From Isoetes taiwanensis (lineage: Eukaryota; Streptophyta; Lycopodiopsida; Isoetales; Isoetaceae): a stretch of DNA of 64,000 nucleotides. Positions 1-12,795 of this stretch are shown here, piece by piece (positions within the stretch are counted from its first letter, which is position 1; every line of letters starts with the position of its first letter). The DNA lies in NCBI GenBank assembly GCA_021234155.1, contig JAJEKV010000061.1:2379950-2443949 (forward strand), in the 5' to 3' direction. The notes under the pieces are model-generated. The model was not told the DNA's origin. It saw only the letters and a program-made list of their open reading frames with translations, and made no database searches. The position numbers and the translations under genes were made by a program.

Positions 1-50
1 AGATCTTATGACATCTCAAACCGCAACTTCGACGTTTGAACTGCAGTAAG
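1..50 (+). pseudogene. Possible 3' end of family 3 ORF1, cut by the window edge
   Basis: A short open frame (from base 3) ends in a stop just before a good donor (AAG|GTATGG at 50/51). The same order, ORF1 stop and then a donor-like site, is seen in family 1 copies (for example TGA followed by CAG|GTATAA near 18,957). The next acceptor, at 289, opens the RT fragment, so bases 51-289 would be the intron between ORF1 and RT. Only about 16 codons are visible and they resemble nothing known, so this rests on position and splice signals alone. Confidence 0.25.
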
Positions 51-289
51 GTATGGGTGATATATTTCTTCATGCATGCTACTGTTTTACTGTTCTGGCT
101 ATTTTTCCACGATTGAAACATGATTTAATTTATCCTTCCTATGTTATTAACTATAGAGCTCATGTAGCTTTAACATATAGAAAGGGGTGCATGGGTTTTC
201 TTTAAACCAAACAAAAACGGATTCAATGTCTACTTGGACATTACTTTTAGAACTGATCTATTGATCATTCACATGAAAACATTTTTCAG

Positions 290-652
290 ATAAAGACCAG
301 AACTCTAGTTCTAAAAGCTGATGGTGATTGGGACCTGACCCTTACCAAGGACAAGCAGAAAAAGAAGTTTGTCCACCTATGTTTCTTTTCTAAGACCATT
401 AGCAAGCTGAATGTTAGCAACTTCTTTAAGTTGCAACTCCAAAACTCCTTCGGGGAAAGGGGGACCACCATTTTTGAAAACTCCACGTTTGGTTGGAGAT
501 ATATCCGCAACCTCAAAAGCATGTTCTATAGACCAAGTCAAGAATATATATATATATATATATCCAAGTCTGATCTGTTGCCAGGCCAGTTTATCTTTGA
601 ATGCCAAGCATTCATAAGATATTATCAGTTCCAAAAAATTGGAGAGCCCTAG
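290..652 (+). pseudogene. N-terminal fragment of a Penelope-like reverse transcriptase (family 3)
   Basis: An open frame follows a clear acceptor (ATTTTTCAG at 281-289), in phase 0. It aligns by eye with the N-terminal region of the RT exons elsewhere in the window: 'KKFVHLCFFSK' matches 'KKYVHLTYFSK', and 'FGWRYIRNLKSMFYRP' matches 'FGWRYTSNLKDMFYKP' of family 1. A TA microsatellite at about 543-562 is translated as an IY run, and the frame then stops at 652. The palm domain is missing. It lies on the plus strand, opposite to all other RT copies here. It is a truncated relic of a third, diverged family. Confidence 0.6.
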
Positions 653-1700
653 GGATCTAAGAGAATAAAGGCCAACATATACTCTGATTTTAGCAAATGC
701 CAAGCCAGTTTTTCAAAACATATCCATTTATTATTACTTTGATTCATTGGTTACCATTTTCTTAGAAACTTAGTAGCTCCAAAAGCCAATATTCTTTTCA
801 CTTTTACATTAAAAGCCTAATTTAGCCATTTTCAAATAATCTAGAACTATTCAGCAGTATGCATGAGAATTCATAGGAAATTCAATTACTCGATTAACCA
901 AAATATTTCCAGATTCATGATATCAACCAGATCAAGAAACATAATTCCATGATATCCCTTTATACCTTAAGTAGGAAAACCAGCATCTCTTTACCCAGTT
1001 TCCTATATAGTCATCTATTTGAAATATTGCTTACCAGTTCAAGCACAAGACAATAATAATGTTATAGACCAAAATGTGAAAAAATATTCTTACGCATTGT
1101 TAAGTAGTGAGACTTCCCATTTGCATTCAAACCAAATCAAGTGGAATTTGGAGGAGTAAAACGGGTTACCCAGTAACCAACTGGACCAACGTTAGCAAAG
1201 AACATGGTAGCGAGGGGAGAGGGTTAACAGGGTGTTTGGTGTTTTTTCGACTCTTAAGCCCTTCACCAAACATAATGAAATAGTAATAAATTAATTTAAG
1301 CATCTTGTATGAGGAAAAGATGCCACGACTATCAATGATTTATTCAGTGCGTCATAAAATCAAGATGCAAAAGGTACTTAAGAGCCTATTTAATTAATGT
1401 ACCCAAGCTACCAAGGCCCTATTTTACTGGAAGCGAATTCTTAACAATATATCATGTTTATTATACAAATAAGAACTGAATCCATCATTTAAACAAAGAA
1501 TCAATCATGTGAAACCATAGCTAACAGCAGAGTAGATGGTTTTGTGATTATGTTCCTTCATTGGAGCAAATATGGTAGCCCATCCTCTATTTTGTTTCAT
1601 TACTACTCCATGCAGCTCGATTTCATTGTTATTTCAAGAATACAAGCTAGCTAAACATAATTTTCACTATACCAATACTTTTTAAGAAAATATACAAAAC
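653..1700. other. No gene seen between the family 3 fragments
   Basis: AT-rich sequence with frequent stops in all frames. I see no coding similarity to the elements here. Because the flanking fragments point in opposite directions, this stretch is unlikely to be one intron. Confidence 0.4.
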
Positions 1701-2064
1701 CTGGTTAGGCTGGATAGGTAGACTATCGTCAGGGTCTTCATTGTTGTTCCCTTGTTCAGGGCTATCCGCAATGCTGGTGATGTCAGGACATGGCGCTTCA
1801 TTGTTGGAGCTATCACCCATAGCAGGAAAGAATTTCTTGACACCACTTACTCCTGTGGTTTTCTTGGCAGTAAGACTTAGTATAGGAACAGGTGCATCAA
1901 GCTTGTATCTCTCCACAATCCTTTCAAGAAGCGCTTAGTGGGTTGAGCGGTGGACTCTGCTTCCATTCTACAATGGTGATTCGGATCTATCCGGCTCTTT
2001 TGATGAGATCAAGGAGCTTTGCTCTAGTATTCCCCTTGTTAGTAACTCCTTCGGTCTTTCCCAT
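1701..2064 (-). pseudogene. First exon of a family 3 element, SAP/HeH-like
   Basis: On the minus strand, an ATG at 2,064 opens 'MGKTEGVTNKGNTRAKLLDL', which matches the start of the family 1 first exon ('GNKGQTRPKLIEFLRRHG'). A second helical motif follows, 'ERIVERYKLDAP' against 'LIDLCRQHGLDP'. The exon ends in 'IQPNQ' directly before a CAG|GTTTTG donor, exactly as in family 1 ('IQPNQ' then GT, phase 0). Two frameshifts separate the parts, both beside places where a CAG or CTG would restore the match. Two short helix-loop-helix repeats of this type suggest a SAP or HeH DNA-binding module, by pattern only. No ORF1 follows on this strand. Confidence 0.5.
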
Positions 2065-3060
2065 TCTGTATACAACCCAATAGCAAGAGCTCTTATCTAG
2101 GAAACTCAATTCAGATGGCCTGGCCGCATTCTTGATCGGTCGGTACCCGGCGGCAAACAACAATAAGAGAACCCATCTTGTGCAAATTAATCCGGCCTCT
2201 TTATATAGCCGGATACTACCCTTTTTGACCGATTTTGCTTTTAGGCCATGTAGCGAACAAACAATCCGTTCAAGAATGTACATATACCTTTTTGCATGCA
2301 TCTTGAGCCAAGGTGGTTCGCGGATATTTCCGTCAAATAGACCACTTACCCTTTCAAAACCGTAGGATGGTTATCATGGAAGCGTAGATCAAGATCTGTG
2401 AAATCAGGAGCAACCAGAAGTTTCTGCCTTATCTGTCAATAATATAGAAACCCTAAAAGTTTAACGATATTAGGTTATTTTTCATTACTATTTTGCTTAT
2501 GATTTCCTTGGGCTAACAAAAACAAACATATGTCACCCTATACCCAATATGACATATGTTTCAAAACTTCATCAATGGGGCTAATGTTCCAATAGCATTT
2601 ATATCATGTTTCCCCTTGTCTTTGTTTTCTGTCAAAGCTGAATTAAACCATGCACAATAGATGGGGTTTACAGTATTCTCATTTGTGCAAGATATGGAAT
2701 GTTCTGTAGCACCATTCAGGTCTTATTATTTTGAGCCTGCTCAATCATTTAATTAATATTATAATGACAAATACTATGCCAAAGTTACCTGCTACAACCA
2801 GTTAGTTGCAGTCATATGTGCTCCATTTGCTTCCAGTCAATTTCCAGGTTTGGGAATATTAAAAATACTGTAAAATTTTACCAAAATGGCCAAGTCCCAT
2901 CCCAATCCATTTAGTGGTCCTGTGTCTTATGTTCCAGTGTAGACAAACCTATAGTCAAAACTTACAGAGATCAAATAATTTAAGCAACTATGTTGCAACT
3001 TTTCCATACTAGTTTGTGCATCAAATCAAAGCATTTGGATATATATATATATTTATATTT
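2065..3060. other. No gene seen; left flank of the tandem array
   Basis: Short open frames occur on both strands but none matches a family I know. The stretch just above 2,064 would be the 5' flank of the family 3 exon. A TA-rich run at about 3,040-3,070 marks the junction with the array. Confidence 0.4.
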
Positions 3061-4012
3061 ATATATAAATTGGCCTAGCCAAGACCTCATGCATTAACCA
3101 GACATCCAAGGAGTCCTATATTAACTAGATAGGAAACCTGAATTTATTGAACCCTAAAAAGGGAAACCATAGAGGTCATGGGACTGAAAAACATAAAGAA
3201 TTCACCATAATAACCATGTCCTAGTCACCAATAATATTAGATTAATCCCACACATGTAATATTGCCAAAAATCATGCTCAAACAATTAACTGCAGACAGT
3301 CAGCAAGCTATTAAAGCCCCTTCAATTAGTTAACTCTTATCAATCCATACTTTTCAATCCACTATGTGCAGCAAAATAGTATAATAAATATTCAAACAGA
3401 TCCAATTATAACACAATTCATCAATCAAGTATTAAGACCATTATAAGAACAAACTTACATGATTAAGACCACAAAATTATAAGAAAAAATAGACCGGATA
3501 TTTGTTGCAAAGAAAATCCTTAAAAAATAGCCAAGTTTCATAACATTAGCAAAAAATGTATCCATCAAATAGAATAACCCCAACAAACAAAGTAATATCT
3601 TACCCTTCGGATAGTAAATTACGTAAAAACTCACACATAAATGGTTCATAAGCAAGTAAAAATCGTTCATAAGCCGGTTACCATCTTCATACATCATAAT
3701 AACAATGCGGGGAGAAGAGAGGATTTACACCGCAGGCAAATAGCACTTATTAGCCTAAAGAGGGTAAGAAATACTAATGCTAGCGGGTAAGCTATGAACT
3801 CTCTTGGCATTTCTCCTTTTAATACCCACGGAATTTTCATGCGAAAATTAATAATGTAATTTAAAGCCAACCCAAAGCTATCATACATCTTGCATTTAAA
3901 TAATTTGTGAGCAGATCAAAATTCTTTGTACCATTGTAACCCGGATATAAGGCTGCGGTAATAATCTCTTATGAAAATTCGGACCATCTAAGTATAAATA
4001 ATACAAGCAAAC

Positions 4013-4349
4013 CTGATTTTGGTTGAATTTCATTGCTAGAATCCTCTTCATTGTCGAGTGCGCTACAATCTCCACATTAGAATCAGCCACAATGACCACA
4101 TTATCAAAGAAGTTTACGCTACTTTGGAGACATTCCCACAAGGATTCAGGCTTGGAACAAACTTCAAGATACCCATGTCACCTTTGGCCCTATTTGGATC
4201 TAATCCATCGTGCATTGCGGATCAATTAACTGTGCTTTACTCGGTTGTGGACTGCTGTGCTCTATCCCATGCCTCCTCAGAAATTCAATAAGTTTGGGCC
4301 TAGTTTGCCCCTTATTACAAGCGCCCTCTGGTCGGCCACTCTTACTCAT
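4013..4349 (-). pseudogene. Family 1 SAP/HeH-like first exon, left remnant copy 0
   Basis: ATG at 4,349 and donor CAG|GT at 4,013 match the intact exon at 30,436-30,774. ORF1 and RT downstream on the minus strand are missing, because the array breaks in the intron at 3,061. Frameshifts lie at CAG/CTG-type sites, for example where 'agaagtttctgctac' of the clean copy reads 'agaagtttacgctac'. Confidence 0.6.
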
Positions 4350-4702
4350 GCTCAAGCTTTCCGAATTGGGAAACTAAGTCTATTTATACTGTCTATTTGC
4401 TAAAACCAATTAAAGAGATTTTAAGCCCTTAATCCCATACGCTAAAGCAGAAATTACAAGAACGTCCAGATAAAGTGAAACTTACGAGATATCTACAAGA
4501 AATATACTAGAAATAATCCAGAATTATTCAAGAGAAATGAAATAAAAAATGCATTATCAGTACCTGTAGCTTTCGAGCTCAGAAGGCAACAAAATATGAT
4601 TGCATACATGCAGCCGTCAACAGCAGTTTCCAGAAGAGTCATCTCCAGTTAGTTACAGATCATTTAGTCACTGCCCAAGTCACGCTTGTCCGCCAACAGA
4701 GC

Positions 4703-4745
4703 ATTAGGGTTCGTCCATCGATTAGGGTTCGTCAATAGATAAGGG
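4703..4745 (-). promoter_or_regulatory. Duplicated telobox-like motif upstream of the SAP exon (copy 0)
   Basis: On the minus strand 'GACGAACCCTAAT' occurs twice, about 17 nt apart, with a third degenerate ACCCTTAT. AACCCTAA is the core of the plant telo-box found in many promoters and of the plant telomere repeat. It sits about 355 bp upstream of the exon's ATG. A regulatory role is inferred. Confidence 0.35.
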
Positions 4746-5881
4746 TACATATTACTGTATAATATAATTTCTCAACTAACAATAAGATTACCAACATATG
4801 ACCTTTAAAACAATCCTTTTTTAAGCCCAATTTTTTCTATTCAGCCCACATGCGCACCCTACATACACCTTTAACACCCATTGCATACTTAGGCTTTAAA
4901 TTATGTCCCCATAATTTTGCCATAATCACCACATGACCATTGCCCCTAGTTAACTTACTGCATTCCAACAAGATGTTAGCATGCCAATTTCATGATATAC
5001 ATTTCTTCCTAGTTGTCAAAATAACCTCCTTATATCCATATCCTTACTTCACGTTCTTGCTATTGTCCACTAGGTGGTCTTTCATTACCTTAATAATCTT
5101 TAGGAGTAAAATTAACCTATTCAGGTTAAGGGCCCAGATTATCATCAAGGCCATTAATGAGTTCCTAGAAGCATACCTCTGGTATCGAAATTATCTTTGA
5201 TCATAGCCCCTTTATTGAAACCCACATACATATTGGAATATCATCATCAACAAATCGTCCCCAATATTCAGTCCCAATTAATATTCCTATAGTATCAAAT
5301 TAACCTTTGCCCCTACTTCCATTTCGCAAACCTAAAAGGATATTAACCAGCCAACATCATAAATGCTGCAAATGTTCATTAGTCTTAAGTAAAACCAAGA
5401 AAGTCTAACTATATTATAACTTAAGAAAAATTGTCCAAATTCATTTATATAGCACTAGACAATCAAGTGGCAACAAATTATCATTACCAAAGTCAACCAT
5501 CATACTATCAACCATTAGTGTGGGACATGAATACCATACAGAAACACCATCAAGCCCAAGGAGCAACAACATTTTTATTTAATGCATAGGTTAATTTTAA
5601 GAGAACAAGTTCATTCCAACATAATGTTGCAATGCTCCGAGTCATATAGATAAATTGATCCCCTTATCCTAGACAAGGTACCATCACCATATTAGTTGCA
5701 TTTATAGGATCAGGAGACATGTCCATGGACAACTAAGACCACTACATATGGATTAGAGGATGGTACTAAAGACTTAAAGGGAACTAAGGCTAATGACCAG
5801 AGTAAGATTGTGTATATATATATATATCCCCCGCCTGCCTCGGAGGGCAGATAAGGTCCCATATGATAGCAAAAAAGGATT

Positions 5882-5913
5882 GGAGGATCCCTTTGCTAGC
5901 AAAGGGACCCTCC
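5882..5913. other. Hairpin in the divergent spacer (copy A)
   Basis: Inverted repeat GGAGG-at-CCCTTTG / CAAAGGG-ac-CCTCC around a CTAG centre, 14-nt arms with a mismatched two-base step. It lies about 400 bp upstream of the B3 gene, just after a TA microsatellite, and is kept in all five monomers. Confidence 0.6.
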
Positions 5914-6308
5914 TGCCGACTAAGAGTTAAAGGTTGTCTCTAAGGGACATTAGTGCAAACAAAGAATTGGTTGGGTTCATACAGAATTGTATCGAAAATG
6001 CTTGCAATACATAGAATAAATAGTTAAGGAAGAAACTGATCGTCTATATCCAATTAATTTGGTTCCAAAATAATTAAGAATAATACCAACCGTATATGCC
6101 CATTTTATTCTGGTTCCGAATTAACTGCAGAGTTCTTATCCAAGGCATATAATAATTATTAGCATAGCTGCTACCCTACGCTTGTAATAATTAGAGTAGT
6201 CATATCATAATTGCATTAGCTCATATATTGAGCGCATATATTTATGGTGTATCCCGGCCAGAGTAACACTTTCATTTTCCAGTCGATAGCTATTTCATAT
6301 TCCAAGCA

Positions 6309-7222
6309 ATGGCGGCGGTGTTTCTTTGTAGATGTCAAGTTCGGTCACCTTCCGGTATGCTAAAACCTTGCTGATTCATAATATCTTAAGCTTAGTTTCA
6401 GTACACAGATTCTCGCTGTTAACACAATCGAGATTTTTGCAGGAAGCAGAGGGGATAATGCTTGCCAAAGATCAGTATATCGTTGGTGTAGGCCCAAATC
6501 GAAAGGAGTACAGTATTTACATAGCATCAGTAGGCGGGCGAACATTCTTCACTGAAGGCTGGGAATCCTTTTTACAAGGAAACAACATGGTGGATGGAAC
6601 CGCACTTTTATGCAGCATATCAGAAAATGGAACACGTCTAATGTTCCCCGGATATGTGATGGAAATTATCGTGTGAAACCCATCGGAAAGTGGCAAGTGG
6701 GAAACTCAAATCATAGTACACCATCAAAGAAATGGCGGTATTAATGATCGGCGAGGTGCAAAAGATACACCCAGAAATAACGAGTTTGATTCATCCGATG
6801 ATGATGATTCATCTGATGAGGATGAACCCCCATCCCATAAGCCCTTCCGAGTCGCTCTCCTCTGAGAGCAAACATAAATAGAGGCTTGGTATGTTTATGC
6901 TTTTGATTCCATCCATTACTTTAAAATACTTTTATTATTTTCTATTATTTGCTTGAGTAGGTACTCGAGAATGAGAACAAATGGCGTAGTCCACCAAAGG
7001 GATATACTGTTGACATCTTTGGACCAGGAAATCAGAAGAGCTCACTGGTAGCAAAGAGTAGCCGAAGCTGCCTTGGTGTTGGCTGGAATGGTTTTAAAAA
7101 AAAGTATGGTTTAAGCCTTGGAGATGTTCTTGAGTTTACATAATCGGAAAGAAATTTGCATGGAACATGAAGATCTTGAAAGGGCTAAAGATTGACATTA
7201 CCTGCGAGTAAGGAAGGTTTAA
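6309..7222 (+). CDS. Two-B3-domain protein gene, copy A (diverged, probably with sequence errors)
   Basis: Same three-exon structure as the intact copy at 23,927-24,853: ATG at 6,309, donor GTATGC, acceptor TTTTGCAG before 'EAEGIMLAKDQYIVGVG', then the intron ending in GAGTAG. This copy is the most different. It has only one 'RNN-FD' unit in the acidic linker (about 6,770-6,795) where copies B to E have two, and it carries several true substitutions. The frame breaks in exon 2 near 6,650 and in exon 3 near 7,140 coincide with CAG/CTG-type sites of the clean copy. Confidence 0.6.
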
Positions 7223-7866
7223 CAACAGTCTGTTATGACTATGAACATTAGTACTATGCTGTATATTCACTATATGTTAAGAATTAGTCTATGTGCCAAT
7301 TTACCAAAACTATTGGCTACAGATTTTTGTAATTTTTGCTAACTATATAACTATACTACAGACATGCATGTAGCTTTGCTGTAATACTCTATTAAATCCA
7401 GTTTTTCAAAGTAATAATATCAATCAGTTGTATTTACTCAGTTAGTTTTCTGTTAACCAAGGTTTATAAAGTTTCCAACACATAACAGCATACATTGCAC
7501 CAAATGACACAAGTACTTATTTATCTCAGAAAATGACTCAAACCAACCTCAAAGATTGTATCAGATACCATAAACTTCCTTTGCAAGCAGTACCAAAAGT
7601 ATTAAAAACACATAGAGAAGAGTCCACAGCCACCAATAAAGACTATGATTCCCATGAATGGGAATTCCTTTGCTAAGTATATTACACTAACATGATTCCA
7701 TTCAGTATATATACCAAATCATTGATCATATAAATCAATCTTAGGAACCATTCTTTACTCAAGAACTTTGAGTATCTTGTGTCAAAATTTATTCTTACCA
7801 AAACCTTTGCTATTAACTCGATAAATCCCTATGCTTGGGAAATCATTTAACCCTTAAATCAAAATA
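7223..7866. other. Convergent 3' intergenic region, copy A
   Basis: About 640 bp between the B3 stop and the RT stop. No coding sequence seen. A palindromic 'attcccatgaatgggaat' lies near 7,649. The same region occurs in every monomer. Confidence 0.5.
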
Positions 7867-9924
7867 TTATCTGGATTTTCGTAATTCGAATAGCAATGTC
7901 TTGATATCATATTTTAGGCCTGGGAAATTTTCATTTCTCAATACCCTGAGCACCTTATGCCACACATCCTTCTTCTTAAATCCTTTATCAATAAAGCAGT
8001 TGATAAGAATTACCAAGTCTTCAGCAGCCCGAATAGGATTATTGTGCACATATAATATCGGTTGAACCTGTGAAATGATAACATTGCACGCCATAATATA
8101 TGGCTACGGTTTGCTAGCATGGATAAATTTAAAAGCTTTGAAAGGTAGGTTGTTCCTTTTGTCAAACCTATATGTATTATATAAAACCGGCATGACTTGC
8201 AATGATGTCAATAGTAACATTAAGGAAATCTGCTTTCATTCCAATGTGAGCATCATGGCTGTGATATGTCGTTTCATCCTTGATTACAAGGTGCTCCAAA
8301 TTGTAGATAGTAACACCATTACCATTATTGTTGAGTCCAAGGAAAGCTCTGACATATGGATTGTTAACACTAAGAAGATCATCCATATACACGAATGTAT
8401 ATCGAATCACGGTGACCTCGATAAGTTTACCTTGATGAGTAATTTAGAGATAAAATCAAGCTCAAAGCGACCCGGATATAAGTTACACCAACGGGACTAG
8501 AAGCAAATCCCATTGGGATACCCTTGATTTGCCTAAATACCCCATTATGCATTAAGAGAAAACAATTGTTCAGCAACCATTTGTTTAACCGTGTAAATAG
8601 GTCCATATCCATTCTGTGCCATACTTTGCTTTCAGGAACCATATTCTTCCATTCCATTTTAATCTTTGCCATTTTCCAAGATTTTTATACCACATGTCAT
8701 AACTTTTGCATTAACTTTTTCTTAATTCTCCATGTCATCCTTATCACACTCTCCATAATGTAACAGATCCCATGTACCCCATCTAATGGGATATTCTCGT
8801 AACATTTGGTTATATCAAACAACAAACCGTCATTAACCTTAGGAGGTAAGTTACACATCACGTCATAGATGGAATTGACTACCCGGCTGCTTTGATCTTA
8901 TTCTTTTGGAAAACATTAAGCGACCTTTGCATTTTTTCATAACAAATTGTTGGCCACATGTCGAATGAGATTAAGTCCATTTTGCTACAATTTAAATTTG
9001 GAGTAGAAAAAATGGTTTCATCGCATTGGTGATCCACATGTATTCCAATTTATGGGCTTTAAAATTGCAAAAGGTATGGTAATTCCATCTTGAACATGTG
9101 TCCTATTCCCAACATGGAATCAATATCCTCCTGCACTTTGACTAATCAACTCTTCTCTAGTGATATCACACTTACAAAAATCATTGCTATTAAGCGATGG
9201 TGGCGACTTCTCCGATATGTAAGGGGCAAATAAACGGGATTATTAGCGGCTTTATCCACACGAGATATATGCGGGTTATTAACCCGACCATTCAATATTT
9301 CTACTCACATTATCCTCCATACATAAGAATTTTTCTTGGATTCAGCTGTTACTTTCTACAAACATTTTGGCCAGCCATCGATTTCTTTTCTAAGATCATT
9401 TTTACCTTTGCTCAATAACCGGTTCATCATATTCCACAAGAGAAAACACGTACACGAGAGAAAAAATTGTTCAATGGTATTCTATTTGCCATAAATTGCT
9501 CAATAGTGAATGGGTGATCGGGTATAAAGTTTAATCAAGTTGAAACCAATTCCTCAAACCCTTACAATGAATAATATTCGGGTCGGTTGTGGGATGTGTC
9601 CGATTTTTACGATCAATAAATTTCGTAATCTTGGGATGCTACATACACAGGAGGTTCCAAAGGGCTGGTAAAACAATTTTAGGTTTGTAGAACATATCCT
9701 TAAGGTTCTTTGGTATACCTCCAACCAAATCTTGTATTTTCCCATATATTGTAACCAGTGTGATCAAAAAATCTGCACAAAACACTCTTAAATGTACTGC
9801 TGTATGCAATTTTATCAACAACCTTTGAAAAATATGTTAAATGCACATATTTTTTGCTTGTTTTCTCCTTAATAACTTGTAATTTTACTCTTCCATCGAT
9901 CTGTTGCCTGATTATTCTTCTTTT
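7867..9924 (-). pseudogene. Penelope-like reverse transcriptase exon, copy A
   Basis: It covers the same exon as copies B and C, from the acceptor near 9,924 to the TAA at 7,867. 'YMDDLLSVNNPYVRAFLG' (motif C) and 'IPMGFASSP' (motif B) are readable, but the frame changes several times. The breaks sit at positions where copy C reads CAG or CTG, so some or all may be sequence error. True substitutions (for example SVNN for SINN) show that this copy is older or more diverged. Confidence 0.65.
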
Positions 9925-10158
9925 CGTTTTTAATACAATAATAAATATTGAGAAAAGGTATTCAAAAACTTTTGTATTTTTATTTAATATTCTTGATGAT
10001 CTTGGCAAAATTTGGGATAAACCCATACATCTTGGCGAGAATAAAGGGGTAAAACCCATATATTTTGACCATGAGGTCAGAGTTAACATGCAGAGCATGT
10101 TTCATCAAAAAATATCTTTTAGCATATCAGATAAGCTACGCTTGTTATACCTGAGTTC

Positions 10159-11700
10159 TCAAAAAGAGATATTATTACTGCGTGCTCGGCCGGATGCATC
10201 GGTATGTTGATATTCTCAATCCACGGCCACATTAGTAGCCATTTTCACCAATTTTGGTGGCCTAAGTATGCCGATGCTTGACAATATTATTATTTTGGTT
10301 TCTCTTTTAGCGAGGGCATATCGAAATTTGCTATTATCATGAAGATGGTCCATCAAGAATTTCTGGATTTGATAGTCTTTTCAATGATGTCAACAGCCTT
10401 AAATTGCCAAACTCGTGTTTGAAATTGGCATTTTCATTTCAGCCAATCGTGAGTCATTACGAACATGAGATCCGGTATCTTAAGATACCCAATATATGAA
10501 ATGACAACTTTCCTTATCGGATCGGAGGCCAACCATCGGCCATAAATGCAAATCTCATCACGAATTCTGTTCGGGCCATATCTTGTCCAAATTATTAAAC
10601 ATGAACCGGACCATATGGTCAAACCAAATGATATTATCGGGGACACTTCTCATCGTCACGATCACGGTTGCATCTGTAAAATGGGCAATCGTTCTCCAAA
10701 TGCGCCGGGTAAAATCAATCCTTGGCTCATTGGTTTTGGCCATATGGTATACGCCCAATGTACAGTTCATTTCCAATTTGGCATTTCTTCTCAAGAAGTG
10801 AAATCTTTGAAAGGTAGCTTAACATTTATTTTCGATATGTTTTGTAAAGCGAAATGGAATCCCTCTCGACCTTATTAACTTCTTCGGGACTTAAAAGCGT
10901 ACCAGACATGATAAATGATTCTTTACTAATTGGAGTTGTAATTCCCAAGTTTTTGCTAGCCCACAACATTTCTTTGGAATTGATCCCCATGGATCTCAAT
11001 ATTCCTACTAGACATAATAGGAAAAGCGCCACAATTGAACAAGTTCAACTCCTTAAGATTGTAGGTTTGATTTCCTCCTTAATTTTATCCTCTGAAGAAG
11101 GAACAACATTATCTATGCTAGGCCCGATAAATTGATCCGGGTACAATCCACATCATCAATATCAAGCGGACAATTGTCCAAAGGAAGCGGCGAGGTTCAT
11201 GAGTTTTTCCATGCTATTATCCACTTTGTTGTTTGGAGTATAAGTATACTTGAGTGAATTACGTTTTTTCGGCGGTTAAGCCTTTAATGAAAGCAAGTAA
11301 ATCTTGCAAGTCTTTACCATCCGCATCCATGTGAGCACTTGGAAGTTTCTTGTAGGTATCCACAATCAAGTCATGACATCTACCATAATCGGCATCTTTA
11401 AAACTTGAAACTAATCCAAGCATGTTGTTGAATCAAGGAACAAAACCAGCGACATATCTCCATCACCTAGTGTGCATTCTTTGCAGATAATTAAGTTATG
11501 TACCTCCACTGTAATTTGATGCAAGCCATGGCGACTTGGGATGACCTTGTTGGGTGCCAAAATACAACTGCGAGAATATCGGTCTTGATAATTAGGAAGC
11601 CAAATAGGTCTACCCGATATTGGAATTACGTACACCCGGTTCTTTGAATGCTAACAGCATGGTTGAAGAGACTAGCATCATTATTTTGAGCAACGACTTC
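10159..11700 (-). pseudogene. Family 1 ORF1 exon, copy A
   Basis: Runs from the acceptor TATATAG| (exon starts at 11,700) to the TGA at 10,159. Segments of the intact product are recognisable: 'RPIWLPNYQDRYS', 'ECTLGDGDMS', 'ASKNLGITTPISKESFIM' and 'IIWFDHMV'. Multiple frameshifts at CAG/CTG-type sites break it. See copy B at 18,973-20,525 for the description of the protein. Confidence 0.55.
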
Positions 11701-12795
11701 CTATATAAAGCATAAAATGGGTATAAAAGAAAATATAAGTGAAGGTATAAGTGAAAGTATAAGAGAACACAACTTAAAACAATAGTCCCAATGACCTCTA
11801 TGGCTCACACCGGTAAAACCCGGTGATTCAAAATGGGGAGATATATAAATTGGCCTAGCCAAGACCTCATGCATTAACCGGACATCCAAGGAGTCCTATA
11901 TTAACTAGATAGGAAACCTGAATTTATTGAACCCTAAAAGGGAAACCATAGAGGTCATGGGACTAAAAACATAAAGAATTCACCATAATAACCATGTCCT
12001 AGTCACCAATAATATTAGATTAATCCCAAACATGTAATATTGCCAAAAATTATGCTCAAACAATTAGCTGGGGGCGATCGGCCAAGCTATTAAAGCCATT
12101 GACTCAATAAAAATAATCAATCAATAATTTTATTTGAAGGATTCTAAATACAAGTATACCAAATGGATCAAAGCAGATCAATATGACACAATTCATTGCC
12201 AAATTCTTAAAAATTACCACAAACATATAGATCTACCGGAAATATATGAGATGTATTTTAAGAAAAAATAAAACAAAGATACTATTGCAAAGGTTGTACT
12301 TCAGAAAATATAAAAAAGTTACAATAGAAATAGGATTAAAAGTATCCACCAAATGTATTGCCAAATATTTTGTCCATATGTCTTCAATAGTAATAGCAAA
12401 GTAAGAGTAAATACTCACCCAAATGGTTCATAACAACAAAAAATGAATAGTTCATAAGCCGGTTACATTCCTCAAACATCCATGCAAAACAGTGCAGGAG
12501 AAGAGAGTTGGGTTACCACAAACAAATAGCACTTATTAGCCTAAAGAGGGTAAGAAATACTAATGCTAGCGGGTAAGCTATGAACTCTCTTGGCATTTCG
12601 CCCTTTACCCTGAAATTTACATCTTGAAAATTAATAATGTAATTTAAAGCCAACCCAAAGCTATCATACATCTTGCATTTAAATAATTTATGAGCAGATC
12701 AAAATTCTTTGTACCATTGTAACCCGGATATAAGGCTGCGGTAATAATCTCTTATGATAATTCGGACCATCTAAGTATAAATAATACGAGCAAAC
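11701..12795 (-). other. First intron of the family 1 element, copy A
   Basis: Between the SAP exon donor (CAG|GT at 12,796/12,795) and the ORF1 acceptor at 11,701. It is AT-rich with no conserved frame and contains the anchor at 11,841 used here to count monomers. Confidence 0.55.

Noticed and set aside
286-703. Minus-strand frames over the family 3 RT fragment
   Set aside because: They are shadows of the plus-strand RT homology, which has the splice site and the conserved blocks.
2132-2365. Plus-strand frame upstream of the family 3 SAP exon
   Set aside because: Overlaps the probable 5' flank of that exon, has no family match and appears only once.
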